NCBI GenBank assembly: GCA_964017185.1
Contig: OZ024874.1
Span: 31,658,721 to 31,722,720 of the forward strand
Length of the DNA stretch: 64,000 nucleotides
Direction of reading: 5' to 3'
DNA from: Rugalucina vietnamica
Lineage: Eukaryota; Mollusca; Bivalvia; Lucinida; Lucinidae
In this document: piece by piece, positions 43,150-55,310 of the stretch
Layout: the number at the start of each line of letters is the position of its first letter
Numbering within the stretch: the stretch's first letter is position 1
The notes under the pieces: model-generated
What the model saw: only the letters and a program-made list of their open reading frames with translations
Database searches by the model: none
Told to the model about the DNA's origin: nothing
Program-made: the position numbers and the translations under genes

Positions 43150-43530
43150 AACTTTTAAAAAATATGAAAAGGTACAAGAAGGCAATGACCAGGAAAAGAC
43201 GCAATCAGAAAGAAGCTCCCACTTCAAAAACCGAGGTGGGAAAAACTAAAGTGACAAATAGGCACTTATACTTAGAAAACATATCGTAAGCCGAGTGAGC
43301 AGCTATTTCCCAATAGGTGGCCACTCAGTTACCGGAACTGAAATAAATATACGAAAACGCACACACGGATCAAACAACACAAAAATTCGACTCCAAAACA
43401 TGAAACAAATAGAACCACTACAGAAGTATCGCCTTGGAACGATCAGTAATTATATAAAATTACCGGGGGGCTTAAACCAGTTTTACAGGCGCCTAACCTC
43501 ACCCTCATCTTCCGCAGTGATCAGTTTTGT
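43150..43530 (-). repeat. R380 copy 3, near full length, inverse orientation
   Basis: The inverse aligns with 380-770, including ACCTCGGTTTTTGAAGTGGG, GAGTGGCCACCTATTGGG and TTACTGATCGTTCCAAG. No integrase sequence follows it, unlike copy 1. Confidence 0.75.
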
Positions 43531-44174
43531 TACAGCTGAATTTATAAGTTTTAAGGTCAAATTCTATTAGATACTATGTTTACAGGTTTTATATAGTTTT
43601 CTTAGAACTCTCTGAGATGCAATTGCTAAGTTGTAGTTTGCATTGTTAAGCGCAGATTGTGTTAACTGGTTTCATATCTTTTGGATACAGGCCCTACTCA
43701 AGAAATCTCTGAAATTAACTTTTTCAAAATGCTGTTAATTTGAAATGAGAAAATGTAAGGAAATTTATTTATAAAAATTAAACCGTTTGTGCTTGATTGT
43801 TTTATAAACCACGACACCATAGAAATGGCCATTGTTTCCAAAGTAGTTTTAAATGGAATAAAGATGCAATTAGACCCTGAAATAGACCCAAGTAGCGTAA
43901 CAAGACTGACTATATGGTAAACTAGCCTGGTATAACATAAACATCTTGCATAAAGTATTTTATAGGATTGAATAAAATCAGGCCGAAACGACCCAGGCCG
44001 AAACGACCAAGGCCGAAACGACTCACGGCCGAAACGACTCAAGGCCGAAACGACTCACGACCGAAACGACCCGTTACCAAACGTCAAACTGACAATACCA
44101 CACTAGGCATAATGATTTATTTACTAGCCAACCTATTTTGCACACCTTAGGACGCTAAGGACATGGAAGAGGTG

Positions 44175-45168
44175 TTAATATCATCTGTTCGTCTTTTTGC
44201 AGACGATTGTGTTTTGTATAGGAACATAAATTCACTCACTGATTGCCAAATCCTACAAGAAGACCTGAATAGCCTTGCACAATGGGAGACCGATTGGCAA
44301 ATGAAATTCAACGTTGCCAAATGTCACTCAATGAGGGTGACCCGGCACCTCCCTAGCAATCAAATACATTTCAGCTACTCTCTACATCAGCAAACTCTGG
44401 AACAGGTTCGATCCGCCAAATACCTTGACGACTTGGAATGGGGTCAACATATTTCAGAAATTTCTAAAAATTTTCTTGTAATTCAACTAAGACATTGGGT
44501 TTTCTTCGGCGCAATTTGGCTCTTGCACCTCGGCACTCAAAGGAAGTTGCATACAAAACATTGGTTCGTCCTCAGCTTGAGTATGCAGCTCCTATTTGGC
44601 ATCCCTATAAGGAAACTGAGACAAAAAAGGTGGAGAAAGTGCAGAAGACAGCAGCCAGGTGGACCTGCAGGCGATGGCGTAACAGGAGTAGCGTCGACGA
44701 TATGTTGGACGAACTAGAGTGGCCATCCCTGGAGGACAGCACGGTGAAGTCTTCCTTAACTTTCTTTTACAACTTTCCGGTACAGTGTCTCTTGATAAAG
44801 ATAGATATATGACCCCGGCACCCAACTTCAGAAGTACCAGAGCATCTCAGACTCATAATTCACAATACACAAGATATTTGTCCTATACTGATGCTCTGAA
44901 GAATTCTTTTTTCCCGAGGACTATCCCTTTATGGAATAGTCTTCCCTCTTCAGTGGTCTCATCAAAGACTGCTGAAGAATTTAAGGCTCTCATTTAGATC
45001 AGGGGTTCAGAGGTATACGTTTTAGTATGCCTCTGCTTAGCTTCTTGTAAATAGTTTTAATGGCCCATCCCGAATGTTCTCCCCATCTTGCTAAATTCAA
45101 AATTTAGCACCCACCCAACACCTGAGATGATGATCAGAAATTGATCGACTCAGTATATTAAGATAGAT
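44175..45168 (+). pseudogene. LINE fragment: RT catalytic box to 3-prime tail
   Basis: Frames at 44163, 44495 and 44719 together encode VRLFADDCVLYRN (catalytic FADD), WQMKFNVAKCHSMRV, VRPQLEYAAPIWHPY, DELEWPSLED, FFPRTIPLWNSLPSSV and a stop. The tail CACCTGAGATGATGATCAG and a GATAGATA end follow. It is the same family as 47634-50971, broken by frameshifts and a deletion near 44430. Confidence 0.85.
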
Positions 45169-45350
45169 AATATATGAGTGTCTCAGGGAACATTCCGCTC
45201 ATGCTATCCATAGGACCCCAAACGAAAATAAATCCCAGATATTCTAAAGCAATAATAGAATAGAATAATAACCGCCTGACAACAAAGCATGGAAAGACAA
45301 GGGAACTGTTAAATGAAATAGGTTAAAGGACCAGTACTTAGCCCAGTTTT

Positions 45351-45862
45351 CATGGGGGTTCCAGTTTTCGTGGTGTACATGTATTTCAGCTGAAACTGTA
45401 TTTTCTCATAAGATGTCACGTTTACTGGCGTCTACCATCCACAGTGTGAAAGAAAAATAACAAAGATTGTTTAAATTAGGGCTGTTCAATATTTTTCAAT
45501 GATTTGAATCTGAATATGGCACTTAGGATTCATTCAAAATGGGTAGATGTCTTTAAAATGTTTTCAGTATCACATCTGACAATGAAATACTTTCAAAGTT
45601 ACTTATTTCAATTCACAAGGTGTAATAAATACTGAAACATTAAAATATGTGGCAAGAATTTTACTTTTGATGACATCAAAGATCAATACGTCATACAAAC
45701 TGGCGTCTGTGTAAGCAATAAACAGAATTGCAATGAAAAGGTAAACTGGATATTAAATACCAAGGATTATTATGCATCATTCCATATTTATTTAAGATCT
45801 GACCTGTTTCTATCAGCCTGGAGTTGCCTTAGAATTACATGTATTAGAACCACGAAAACTGG
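45351..45862. mobile_element. About 510-bp foldback candidate with CCAGTTTTCGTGG ends
   Basis: CCAGTTTTCGTGGTGTACAT (45361) is matched by the inverse of ATGTATTAGAACCACGAAAA CTGG (45839-45862). A further CCAGTTTTCATGGGGG copy is at 45343. No target duplication is evident. Confidence 0.5.
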
Positions 45863-46185
45863 ACCAACCATCATACCAATTAATAGAATAGGGTTTAAAA
45901 CATTTTACGTACATAAAGAGCATTTGCAGGACGTACCATTTTTACCCAAGACTTAATGTAGCTGGGGGAGCATTTAATGCAAAAAACATCGCCTGGTATT
46001 GGGTCGAGATTTTCTCACCCACCAGACAAGCATATCCCTTTGTGTGCCTGTCTGAGATATTTCTGTCTCAGTACTAGTACAATTTTAGCTGTCTCAAAAT
46101 GTCAATCATTTCTGTTTTTAGCTAATAGAAATGTACACCTCATGCTTACTTCCATATAAGGAAATGATGAGCTAGGTGTCAACTG

Positions 46186-46887
46186 TCTGATCTGAATCTG
46201 AATCTGAATAGTTTACTGGTGACACGCCAAATGACATTATTTCACCAGGGGGTTCAGATGGGGGAGAAATTAGTCCCTTGAACACACAATCATCTGACAT
46301 TTCTGCAGTAGAAAACAGAGAGTCAGGGAGGTCATTCCAGTCCCTGATAGTCTGGGGAAAGAAACTACATTTATAGGCCTCTATACTAGCAGATGAAATG
46401 CCTTGGAGTGGATATTTCTACAACGCCTAGTCTTTGGGATAAGGTCATCTGTGGGTATTCTGGCTTTACCCTTCAGACCTTTGTATAGTAATATAAGTCT
46501 ATTATCCGTCCTCCTTTTCTTGAGAGATTCCCATTTGAGTTGTTCAAGAATGCCAGTCATACTACCTTCCTCGAAAGTATAATTCCTAGTTACAAATCTA
46601 GCGGCACGATTCTGTACCTTCTCCAATTCCTCCTGGAGGCATTTAGTATGAGGATCCCAAACAGAACTTCCATATTCCAGGAGTGGGCGCACCAGTCCTT
46701 TATAAGCTGCTTCTTTAACATCTTGGGGGCAAGAAAATAAGTTTCTCCTCAAGAATCCAAGTGTTCTGTTGGCTTTAGTACAGATATTATTGATATGGGT
46801 ATATTCCACTTGAGACAAAAATAGCCTAGCAGGTGTTAATTTCAGGAAGATATCAAGAGTAATTATTATATAGTCTGCTGCTCTCAT
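46186..46887 (-). pseudogene. LINE C-terminal fragment of a second family
   Basis: The minus strand encodes EYTHINNICTKANRTLGFLR, VRPLLEYGSSVWDPH, ELEKVQNRAARFVTRNY, LEQLKWESLKKRR and, after a frameshift near 46380, CSFFPQTIRDWNDLPDSL to a (CAGATT)n end. These are the last motifs of CR1/jockey-like pol proteins. The 5-prime part is lost at about 46890. Confidence 0.85.
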
Positions 46888-47089
46888 AAAAATAAAAAAA
46901 AAATAATAATTTTGCCGGGAATTTTATGAATAAAACAAAATGATGATTTAATATTTTTGTAAGGTGAGTGCAAATACAAAATTATTTTCACTTGTTTCAC
47001 TGGCTAATTTGCATATAGATCTAGTTTATGTCCAAACAAAATGGCTGCCTGAACAGAACTTGAAGCATATTCAGAGTCAAAATGTTTTA

Positions 47090-47633
47090 AAAGGTGGGTG
47101 AGAAAAATAATCAATGATGGTGTTGAAGCCTCAAAAAGGAAATGTCAGGCTCGTTTTCAGATTATTCGAGTCTCGGATAATCTGAAAACTTGCCTGAGAT
47201 TTCCTTGTCTCGGCCTCAACCCCATCTCTCGAAGGTTGTGCGTAAAGTGGATAATTCTAACACACCTTGCCTATATAGCCAATGGTAGAAAACGTGTTAT
47301 ATTGTGCAACAATTTCACTGGGCGAATAAGCGTGACGTTACTTTGCGGCATTTGTGACGTCAGCTATCCCACAAAGTAGCGTTAGACGGTGAAACGTCGT
47401 TTTAGCGCACAACAAACGTAATAAGTGTGTGTAAATACCAGCATTACAATCAAATATTTGGCGGGATATCTGCAATGCAATGGCGGAAAGCTGAACGATA
47501 TCGACGGTTTCAGCAACATTTAGTCCGTTTATTGTGTGTTAGAATCGAAATAGATCAGCTCAAGTGCGTGAATTGTTGAGTAATAATTCACTGTTTGTCA
47601 GTCAGTTGTAAGAAGATCTTCTTTACAACTGAC
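47090..47633. mobile_element. Foldback element, left part, split by the LINE
   Basis: Bases 47115-47226 form a hairpin with arms of about 48 bases (CAGATTATTCGA/TCGGATAATCTG core). Bases 47250-47550 are the inverse of the 330-base unit at 17465-17790, with ATTCTAACACAC ends. TGAATTGTTGAGTAATAATT and CAGTTGTAAGAAGATCTTCT follow. The missing right part lies at 50972-51030. Confidence 0.65.
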
Positions 47634-47895
47634 CTCGTTGGATGGGATGACCGCGGGATTTGTTGCGACACATGTAATGTCTGGTTTCATATAGACTGTC
47701 AAGGCATGTCATCAACTATGTATGGGATCTATAATAAATCTCTTAGCAAAAGCATAGCGTGGGAATGTATACGTTGTGGAATGCCAAACTTTTCCACTTC
47801 GTTATTTGATACTACATCTTCTTTAGAGGTATCCAACAGATTTGAGTCCCTTTCGTCCCTGTCCGAGCCTGACAGTCCGATACCAGACAATATTG
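47634..47895 (+). pseudogene. LINE PHD-finger region
   Basis: The frame from 47595 gives DLVGWDDRGICCDTCNVWFH, then IDCQGMSS, and later WECIRCG. The C-x2-C/H-x2-C/C-x2-C spacing is that of a PHD finger, known in the first protein part of CR1-like and other LINEs. A serine-rich linker leads into the C tract, where the frame changes. Confidence 0.7.
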
Positions 47896-47916
47896 CCCCC
47901 CCCCCCCCCCCCCCCC
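47896..47916 (+). repeat. (C)21 tract at the frame change between PHD and endonuclease
   Basis: The PHD frame and the endonuclease frame meet at this homopolymer. Both read proline across it, so only its length decides the frame. Slippage or a sequencing error is as likely as a real break. Confidence 0.9.
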
Positions 47917-47984
47917 AATGCAGCTTCTTCGCCTATTGTGCAAACAGAAGCAAAATCTAAGACCAAAAAGGCGGTCCTGAACCA

Positions 47985-48606
47985 CCCTTTGAGAATTTTG
48001 ATCATGAATTGTCAGTCAATTAAAAATAAAAAGGCTGAAATTCACACTGTCATAGAATCGGCTAAACCTGACATCATATTGGGGAATGAGTCATGGTTAA
48101 CCCCCGACATAAGAAACTCAGAGATTTTTCCTGAATCTTTTGATGCTATTCGGAAAGACAGAGCTAGTGACACGCACGGTGGTGTTTTTATTGCCTTTAG
48201 GCATGATCTTCTCTGTACTGAGGCTCCGGAATTGGACACCAAGTGCGAAATAATTTGGTGTAAGTTGAACATTATTGGATGTAGGACTCTGTAACTTGGA
48301 TCATTCTATCGTCCCCCTAGGCTCCGAACTCAGGAGCTTGAATTGAAATATCTTGAGGATTTTAATACTTCACTATCTCGGATAATGTCAAATAAAAATG
48401 CCCATGTTCTTGTAGGAGGTGACTTCAATTGTGGTGATATTGAGTGGAGCACAATGCAGGTACCCGAAGGGGTCCCAAAGAGGCCAGTTCAGACTAAACT
48501 CGTTAGCATTATACAAGGTCACTGCCTCTCCCAAATGGTTAACATACACACCCGAGAAGACAAGACCCTTGATTTACTGTTTTACAAACTCACCATCCCC
48601 AATTAA
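47985..48606 (+). pseudogene. LINE AP endonuclease-like domain
   Basis: The frame reads RILIMNCQSIKNKKAEI, IILGNESWLTPDI (E of the APE active site), THGGVFIAFR, a stop at 48292-48294, then YRPPRLRTQELEL, HVLVGGDFNCGDIEW (GDFN motif) and EDKTLDLLF. The order is that of the exonuclease/endonuclease fold that nicks target DNA for target-primed reverse transcription. One nonsense change, and a frameshift near 48595. Confidence 0.8.
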
Positions 48607-50798
48607 CCGTGTTAAAGGGATGCCCCCGATCGGCAAAGCAGATCATGACATTGTCTATGTTGAGTACGACATTAAGGCTAAACGGATCCAGCAGGCCCCG
48701 CATAAGATCTTTCTATACAAACGAGCGGATATGGACGGTCTACATGACCATCTGGCGCGCTACAGGGATTCGTTCCTTTCATCTGACCATAGTCGCATGT
48801 CAGTTAATGACATGTGGGTCAGTTTCAAGTCGGAGGTTCTCTCGGCTATTGAAAGGTTTATTCCATCAAAAATGACCAAAACAAAATACAGCTTACCTTG
48901 GATCGATAGTTCGATCAAACGCTTGATTAGGAAACGCGATAAGCTTTACTTTCGTGCTCGCAAGTCAAGTAGCCCTGACCTAAAGAACCATTACAAACGG
49001 TTCAGAGCACATGTTCAAAAGAGCATCAGAGATGCATATTGGAAGCATGTTACCAATATCTTCTCGTTAGAAAATGTTAGCCCTGATCCCGACTGTCCCC
49101 GGATAAATGAGAAGGCAAAAAAGTTTTGGTCATTTGTCAAGTCCCTTAAAAAAGACGCGTCTGGGATCAATACCCTTAGAGAAAACGGAATTTTGAAGAC
49201 TGACACCTTGGATAAGGCCAACATTTGTAATAGGCAGTTTCAGTCAGCCTTCACTCGCGAAACAAATGATGAAATCCCCTCCAAAGGCACAAGTCCCTTC
49301 ACCGCCATGGGTGAAATTACAGTTGACCCCAAGGGGGTCACTAAACTGTTGAATAATTTGAATATACATAAGGCGCCTGGGCCAGATGGCCTGAGTGCTA
49401 GGGTGTTGAAAGAATGTAGTTCTGAAATTGCTCCTATCCTGGCCTGTATCTACAATGAGTCGCTTGCTCAGGGTGCTGTACCAGATGATTGGCGACAGGC
49501 AAATGTAGCCCCGGTATTTAAGAAAGGTGAGAAATATGATGCAGCTAACTATCGACCGGTGTCGCTTACTTGCATCTGTTGCAAAACTCTAGAGCATATA
49601 ATAGTCAGCAAAATAAACAAGCACCTGGCTCTTGAAAGCATCCTTGCTGATTGTCAACATGGGTTCCGAAGTCAAAGGTCTTGCGAAACCCAGTTAGTTC
49701 AGTTTTATCATGACTTAGTTAGTAATCTGGATCGAGCTGTGAACAGCGGGCATAAGCAAACAGACGTGATTGTCATGGATTTCGCTAAGGCCTTTGACAA
49801 GGTCCCACATAAAAGGTTATTATACAAACTTGACTTTTACGGGATTAGAGGATCCACACATAAGTGGATCGACTCGTGGCTCTCTGAGCGCTCTCAAAAA
49901 GTGGTATTAGATGGCCGAGCCTCAGATCCAGTCCCGGTTCTATCTGGTGTCCCGCAAGGATCGGTCTTGGGACCGGTCCTATTTCTTATTTTCATCAATG
50001 ATCTTCCGGATAATATCAGGTCATCTGTTCGGCTATTTGCTGATGATTGTGTTTTGTACAGGAATATCAAGTCTCCTTTGGATTGTCACATTTTGCAAGA
50101 TGACCTGAATAGCTTGGCCAAATGAAAAACGGATTAATTGGCAAATGAAATTTAATGTTAGCAAATGTCATTCAATGAGGGTGCACCAGCAAATATTAGA
50201 ACAGGTTCAGTCCGCTAAATACCTAGGTTTAACTATCACAGACAACCTTGATTGGGGTCAACATATTTCGGAAATTACATGCAAGGCAACTAAGACTTTG
50301 GGCTTTCTTCGGTGCAATTTGGCATTGGCACCTAGGCATACAAAGGAAGTTGCATACAAAACATTGGTTCGTCCTCAGCTTGAGTATGCAGCCCCTATTT
50401 GGCATCCCTATCATGAAACTCAGATTGAGAAGGTGGAGAAGGTGCAGAAGACTGCAGCCAGGTGGACCTGCAGGAGATGGAGGAACTCCAGTAGCGTCGG
50501 TGATATGCTTGACGAGCTTGAGTGGCCATCCCTGCAGTCCCGCAGAGAGCGGTCCTCCTTAACCTTCTTCTACAAGATACACTCCGGTACAGTGTCTCTT
50601 GATAAAGACTAATACCTGACCCCGGCACCCAACCTAAGGCGAACTCGGGCATCGCATGAATTACAGTATACAAGACAATTTGCCTATAGTGATGCCCTGA
50701 AAAACTCATTTTTCCCCAGAACTATTTCGGTTTGGAATAGTCTCCCTTCTTCAGTGGTCTCATCTAAGACCATTGAGGAATTTAAGGCTTCTATTTAA
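48600..50798 (+). pseudogene. LINE reverse transcriptase and C-terminal domain
   Basis: The long frame to 50125 holds HKAPGPDGLSARVLK, DWRQANVAPVFKKGEK, NYRPVSLTCICCKTLEHI, VIVMDFAKAFDKVPHKRLL (motif A), SGVPQGSVLGPVLFLIFIND (motif B) and RLFADDCVLYRN (motif C). After a frameshift at 50125 the next frame gives KFNVSKCHSMRV and VRPQLEYAAPIWHPY. A stop at about 50611 is followed by FFPRTISVWNSLPSSVV to TAA at 50796-50798. FADD in place of YxDD is usual in CR1/jockey clades. Confidence 0.9.
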
Positions 50799-50971
50799 TC
50801 ATAGGCCCAGAGGCATGTGTTTTAGCATGCCTCTATCTTTATCTTGTAAATAGTTTTAATGGCCCACCCCAAATGTTTTTTTTCTCCCTTGACTAAATTC
50901 TAAATTTAGCCACCCACCCCACACCTGAGGTGATGATCAGAAATTGATCGACTCAGTATCAGAAGATAGAT

Positions 50972-51030
50972 GAACAGTGAATTATTACTCAACAATTCAC
51001 TGCTAGAGCTAATCTATTTCTTAAACAAGT
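50972..51030. mobile_element. Foldback element, right part
   Basis: GAACAGTGAATTATTACTCA followed by ACAATTCACTGCTAGAGCT is the inverse of the arm at 47560-47605 and matches 17415-17460. It shows that the LINE inserted into the palindrome. Confidence 0.65.
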
Positions 51031-52300
51031 ACGACACCAAACCGCGAAATCTGCTGGAAGCCTTAATTGTGGTATTTCATAGCCTTAAGTTAGAGTTTGA
51101 ACAAAAATTGAGATGTTTTTATTGTGTGTTTAAGCACTGACGTTGTATAGGTTCTTTCTTGACTGTATGATTAAACATGACATTCCGTCGGTAGAGATAT
51201 CATTTATTGTCATTAGTTTTCGCGATTTTGTACATATGATCATCAGGTGGGGTGAAAGTACCATTTAAAATTCCATAGACCTCAATTCAAACATTTTGGC
51301 TGAATCAGTATATTTCCTGTAATTTTCTGAATTTTTTACCCACTTTCTTGTTTGCATCAGGATGTCATACATAAGTTAGGCCTATTAAATATATCCCCGT
51401 ACGACCAGTTTTTGACCGCCTAAGAGGTATTTTGCCCTGCTCTATTTGGTCTCATGACTAATTCCTGATATGTTTGTTTTATATCATCTATCAGCCCATG
51501 TGTAATAAAGCAAGAACAATAAATATTCAAATTTCCTCCTTTGTGTCTTGGATGCCCTGATAATGTGGAGGTGGCCAGAGGTAGGCCATTTCAGAATTTA
51601 CTAACCTATTGTTGGGGCACAACCTTACAATTTAAGCAATAAACAAGCAAAATGATTTTGAAAATAAGCAAGCAGTCTGACACACAAGGGCAATTCATAC
51701 AAGGTACATGTCACTGAATGGGCTGTTGAATTACTGGGGGTAGGGTTGGGAATATTAGTATAGAAAATGTTTTACACTTCCATCAGAGACAAAGAAAGTA
51801 CATTTCAACTCAAGAGAAACTATGCTTCGCTATCATGCAGATGATAAATGTTGTACATGGCTATGTGGTGCTTTATTTAACATTTTTTGAAACTTTGATA
51901 ATTTTAAAAATTGATGGAAACAAAGAAAACTGTTTTAAGGACGGTATATCAACTATTTGCTCTAAAATTATTTCATTTAGAAAGCTTTGAAATTTTATTG
52001 TGTTGCAATAGTAACCGAAATCACTGTGGAAAAAAATATTTTTAAATTATGAAATTTAGCTCAACAGTTTTGAAATCGTAGCCATGGAAACAGGCATAAA
52101 TTTTGGTAATAAGAAAAAGCCCACTTAAACAGGGTCTTCCAACATAATGTCATTTAATAGCTACCACTGAACTTAAACAGCTAAAAGAAAAACACTACCT
52201 AATAGGGCTGTCCCTGCTGAAAACAATAATACCCCAACAGCTGCAAAATTCAGTGTATCAAGTTTTTTATAAGACAAAGTCTTAGGTGGACAAAAATAGG
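51031..52300. other. No recognisable feature
   Basis: AT-rich DNA without readable ORFs, repeat partners or inverted ends that I can see. Confidence 0.3.
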
Positions 52301-52413
52301 CAGTGGTCGAAAATAGGTTGTGTGTGGATATAGCTATGCTTCGAGTTTCCCGGCTTCGGGTTTCCCGACCCGACCTAAAACAATCCGCCCACCCGTAAGT
52401 TATTTTCGCCATT
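52301..52413. mobile_element. 113-bp hAT-like MITE
   Basis: The left end CAGTGGTCGAAAATAG resembles that of 36912. The right end TTATTTTCGCCATTC is its imperfect inverse. The core is a CGGGTTTCCCGACCCG palindrome. Confidence 0.5.
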
Positions 52414-53218
52414 CAAAAATAATTGAGTACAGTAGTAAGCGTCTTCTTGCAAATGTGCACTAACAGCCAATCAAAAATCGAATATGAAAAGCTCTTGGAC
52501 GTTGGGAGTTGTCTACTTTCGGTTTCAACCTATTTTACCGATAAAGTCGCATAACAGCGATTAATATCTCAGACATCTGCCTAAAACTCCACCGCCTGGG
52601 CGTGCCAAGTTAGAGGAATATGAATTAGACTATAAAGTGGTGCAGAGACTGCAGACAGAGCACTCAGATGCTAAAATTTATTGCTAAATTGACACATGAC
52701 CGATGTCGTTATTGTTGTTGTTATTTTGTAGAGTTCTGCTGTTGACTTATCGGCGCACCCAGTAAAACGGTAAAAGGGGGGATTTTTTTTTGGATACAAG
52801 TTAGTTGTTGTTTTTTTCACTATACAAAGTAAGTCACTGTCTTGGTGAAGTCTAAAATGTTCCTGTGAATGAAATAACTGTTCCAGAGAATAAAAGGCTG
52901 TGATGTCGTGTTCTGGTGAATAAAAGTCTGTGAACTAAAGTTTATCTACAAGCACTCTTCTACACTGGGCAGCGATTTGATAGCCTTACACAGCTGTTTG
53001 TGAGATGGCCAATCTTCTGCTTGGCACTTCTTAGAGCAACTTATCTCACATATTTACATGCAGAGCATTTTTGGAAGTCCCCTTCTGCTAAGCAATAAAT
53101 CTGAATCACTTTTTACTTGGGATGATAGGTAACGTGAGTCAGTTCCACCTCGAGTTGTTGATCTACAAGAGCATACATTTTGGCAGTTGTTGAAAGAAAT
53201 GGGCACAAAGTAGCCTGC
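52414..53218. other. No recognisable feature
   Basis: No ORF with recognisable motifs and no repeat partner seen. Confidence 0.3.
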
Positions 53219-53223
53219 CTCTG

Positions 53224-53479
53224 CAGGGCTTTTTCTGACCTGTTTGGGAAATTTTTGGTACCGATGAAATTGGTAAAAAATTGTTAGATTTTGGGATAAA
53301 ATACGATGATTTTGGGAAAAATAGTGCAATGTTTAGCAAAATTGGGAAAGTTTACCTTTTAAATTGGAATGTTTCTGCTAATTGGGAATGTTCTAGGTCA
53401 ATTGGGAATTTTTTCTGCCAATTGGGAAAAAATTTGGTACCGGAAACCGGACCCAGTTTTGTATAGAGAATAAGCCCTG
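53224..53479 (+). mobile_element. 256-bp MITE, partner of 36592-36843
   Basis: It starts CAGGGCTTTTTCTG and ends AATAAGCCCTG (inverse), flanked by CTCTG at 53219-53223 and 53480-53484. The interior repeats TTGGGAA several times, as in the other copy. Confidence 0.7.
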
Positions 53480-53590
53480 CTCTGGGAGACTACTAAGGAT
53501 AACTGATTGTCCTAACATGCCCATGTTTATTTTGAAAGCACCAACTCAAAAAAGGGATTATGTGCATAGTCAGTGATAAAAAAAACAACA

Positions 53591-54397
53591 AACTAGAGGA
53601 CCATTGGTCCTGTAGCTCACCTGAGAGATTATCACATTGTAAGCTCATGAGATTTAAATTAATTGAGAATCGACCAATGAAAGTCTATGCATGGACACTA
53701 TTGACCCCCGGGGCATGGCCAAATTTGACCCAGGGGCATGACTGGCACAATTTATAATGGGGACTACCAAACATTGCTACATACAAAATATAGAAGCTCT
53801 GGGCCTTTTGGTTTCAGAGAAGATTTTTGTTAGTTTTTCCCATTGTAAGTCTATGGAGACTATCTACCCCCGGGGCGTGGCCAAATTTGACCCCAGGGGC
53901 ATGGCTGGCACAATTTATGTAGAGGACCATTAGCCATTGCCACATACAAAATATCAAAGCTGTGTGCCCTGTGGTTTCAGAGAAGAAGATTTTTGAATTT
54001 TTTTCCCATAGCAAGTCTATTGAGACTATCAACCTCCGGGGCCTGGCCAAATTTGACCCCAGGGGCATGAATGGCACAATTTATGTAGAGGACCATTAGC
54101 CATTGCTACATACCAAATATCAAAGCTGTGGGCCTAGTGGTTTCAGAGAAGAAGATTTTTTTAGTTTTTCCTATTGTAGGTCTATGGAGACTATCGACCC
54201 CCGGGGCGTGGCCAATGTTTGGTAGTCCCCATTATGAATTGTGCCAGTCATGCCCCTGGGTCAAATTTGGCCATGCCCCGGGGGTCAATAGTGTCCATGC
54301 ATAGACTTTCATTGGTCAATTCTCAATTAATTTAAATCTCATGAGCTTACAATGTGATAATCTCTCAGGTGAGCTACAGGACCAATGGTCCTCTAGT
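53591..54397. repeat. 186-bp inverted repeat (arms 53591-53776 and 54213-54397)
   Basis: The arms are nearly identical (two differences noticed), with a 436-base spacer. Each arm is the 5-prime end of a pearl-like element, from AACTAGAGGACCATTGGTCC to GGGGACTACCAAACATTG. Confidence 0.85.
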
Positions 54398-54974
54398 AAT
54401 TTTTTTCCCATAGTAAGTCTATGGAGACTATCAACCCCCGGGGCGTGGCCAAATTTGACCCCAGGGGCATGAATGGCACAATTTATGTAGAGGATTAGCC
54501 ATTGCCACCTACAAAATATCAAAGCTGTGGGCCCTGTGGTTTCAGAGAAGAAGATTTTTTAATTTTTTTCCCATAGTAAGTCTATGGAGACTATCAACCC
54601 CCGGGGCGTGGCCAAATTTGACCCCAGGGGCATGAATGGCACAATTTATGTAGAGAACCATTAGCCATTGCTACATACCAAATATCAAAGCTGTGGGCCT
54701 AGTGGTTTCAGAGAAGAAGTTTTTTTTAGTTTTTCCCATTGTAAGTCTATGGGACCTATCTGTTGCCATGGAAACCACAATTTTGATACAATCTGCTCCA
54801 AAACCTAATACCATCAATCCCCCAACCCAATTATGGTTCACATTAAATTTGATCAAGATCGGCCTACTAGCTTCAGAAATATTCTTCTTTGAAATTGTGG
54901 ACGGACGACGATGGACGACGGATGCCTGCCTATCCTATAAGCTCACCTGTGAGCCTTCGGCTCAGGTGAGCTAA
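53592..54974 (+). mobile_element. Pearl/DINE-like element H3 with head-to-head 5-prime ends
   Basis: It starts AGAGGACCATTGGTCCTGTA and ends with (GACG)n plus the hairpin AGCTCACCTGTGAGCC...GGCTCAGGTGAGCTAA. Internal units of about 190 bases contain GACCCCAGGGGCATG and GGTTTCAGAGAAGAAGA. An inverted copy of its first 186 bases lies inside at 54213-54397. Confidence 0.7.
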
Positions 54975-55074
54975 AAAGAATGCCTACCTACTCTGCCTAG
55001 TAATTTTCAGACTGAAACCCTAAGCTAAGCACAGATATTTTTATATTTGGAAAAAAAGCATACCTCATGTTGCA

Positions 55075-55310
55075 GCGGCCCCCGTGTCTGAGCGATTAAA
55101 GAGATCTGTTTCTTAATCACTCGATCATCCCACCTCTGTGTCTAGTGTGGGTTAGAGCCCGGCACTGGACACGTGAGACAAGCCAAGTTCTTCTCGCTGG
55201 TGTGCCATGTGTTTTTTCTCGGGGTTCTCCCGTTTTCGCCCACCTACTGATTTGCCCGTCTCACACGAGCTGAAATAATCTTGAAAGGGATGTTAAAAAG
55301 AATTAAAAAG
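55075..55310 (+). repeat. tRNA-derived SINE, full length
   Basis: A tRNA-like head (GTGTCTGAGCGATTAAAG as A box, GTGGGTTAGAGCC as B box) is followed by a body ACACGTGAGACAAGCCAAG and GTTTTCGCCCACCTACTGAT, and a tail CTTGAAAGGGATGTTAAA with an A-rich end. Fragments of the same family lie at 8905 and 12305. The head resembles a class II (Leu/Ser) tRNA. Confidence 0.75.

Larger units (their letters stand above)
47634..50971 (+). mobile_element. 3.3-kb CR1/jockey-like LINE, 5-prime truncated, mutated
   Basis: The copy begins inside a PHD-type zinc finger and runs through endonuclease, reverse transcriptase and the C-terminal domain to a 3-prime UTR. It ends ACCTGAGGTGATGATCAG...CTCAGTATCAGAAGATAGA. 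It sits in the centre of a foldback element. The frame is broken at the C tract (47896-47916), by a stop at 48292, and near 48595, 50125 and 50610. It is the most complete member of the family whose fragments lie at 8010, 10262, 38826 and 44175. Confidence 0.9.
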
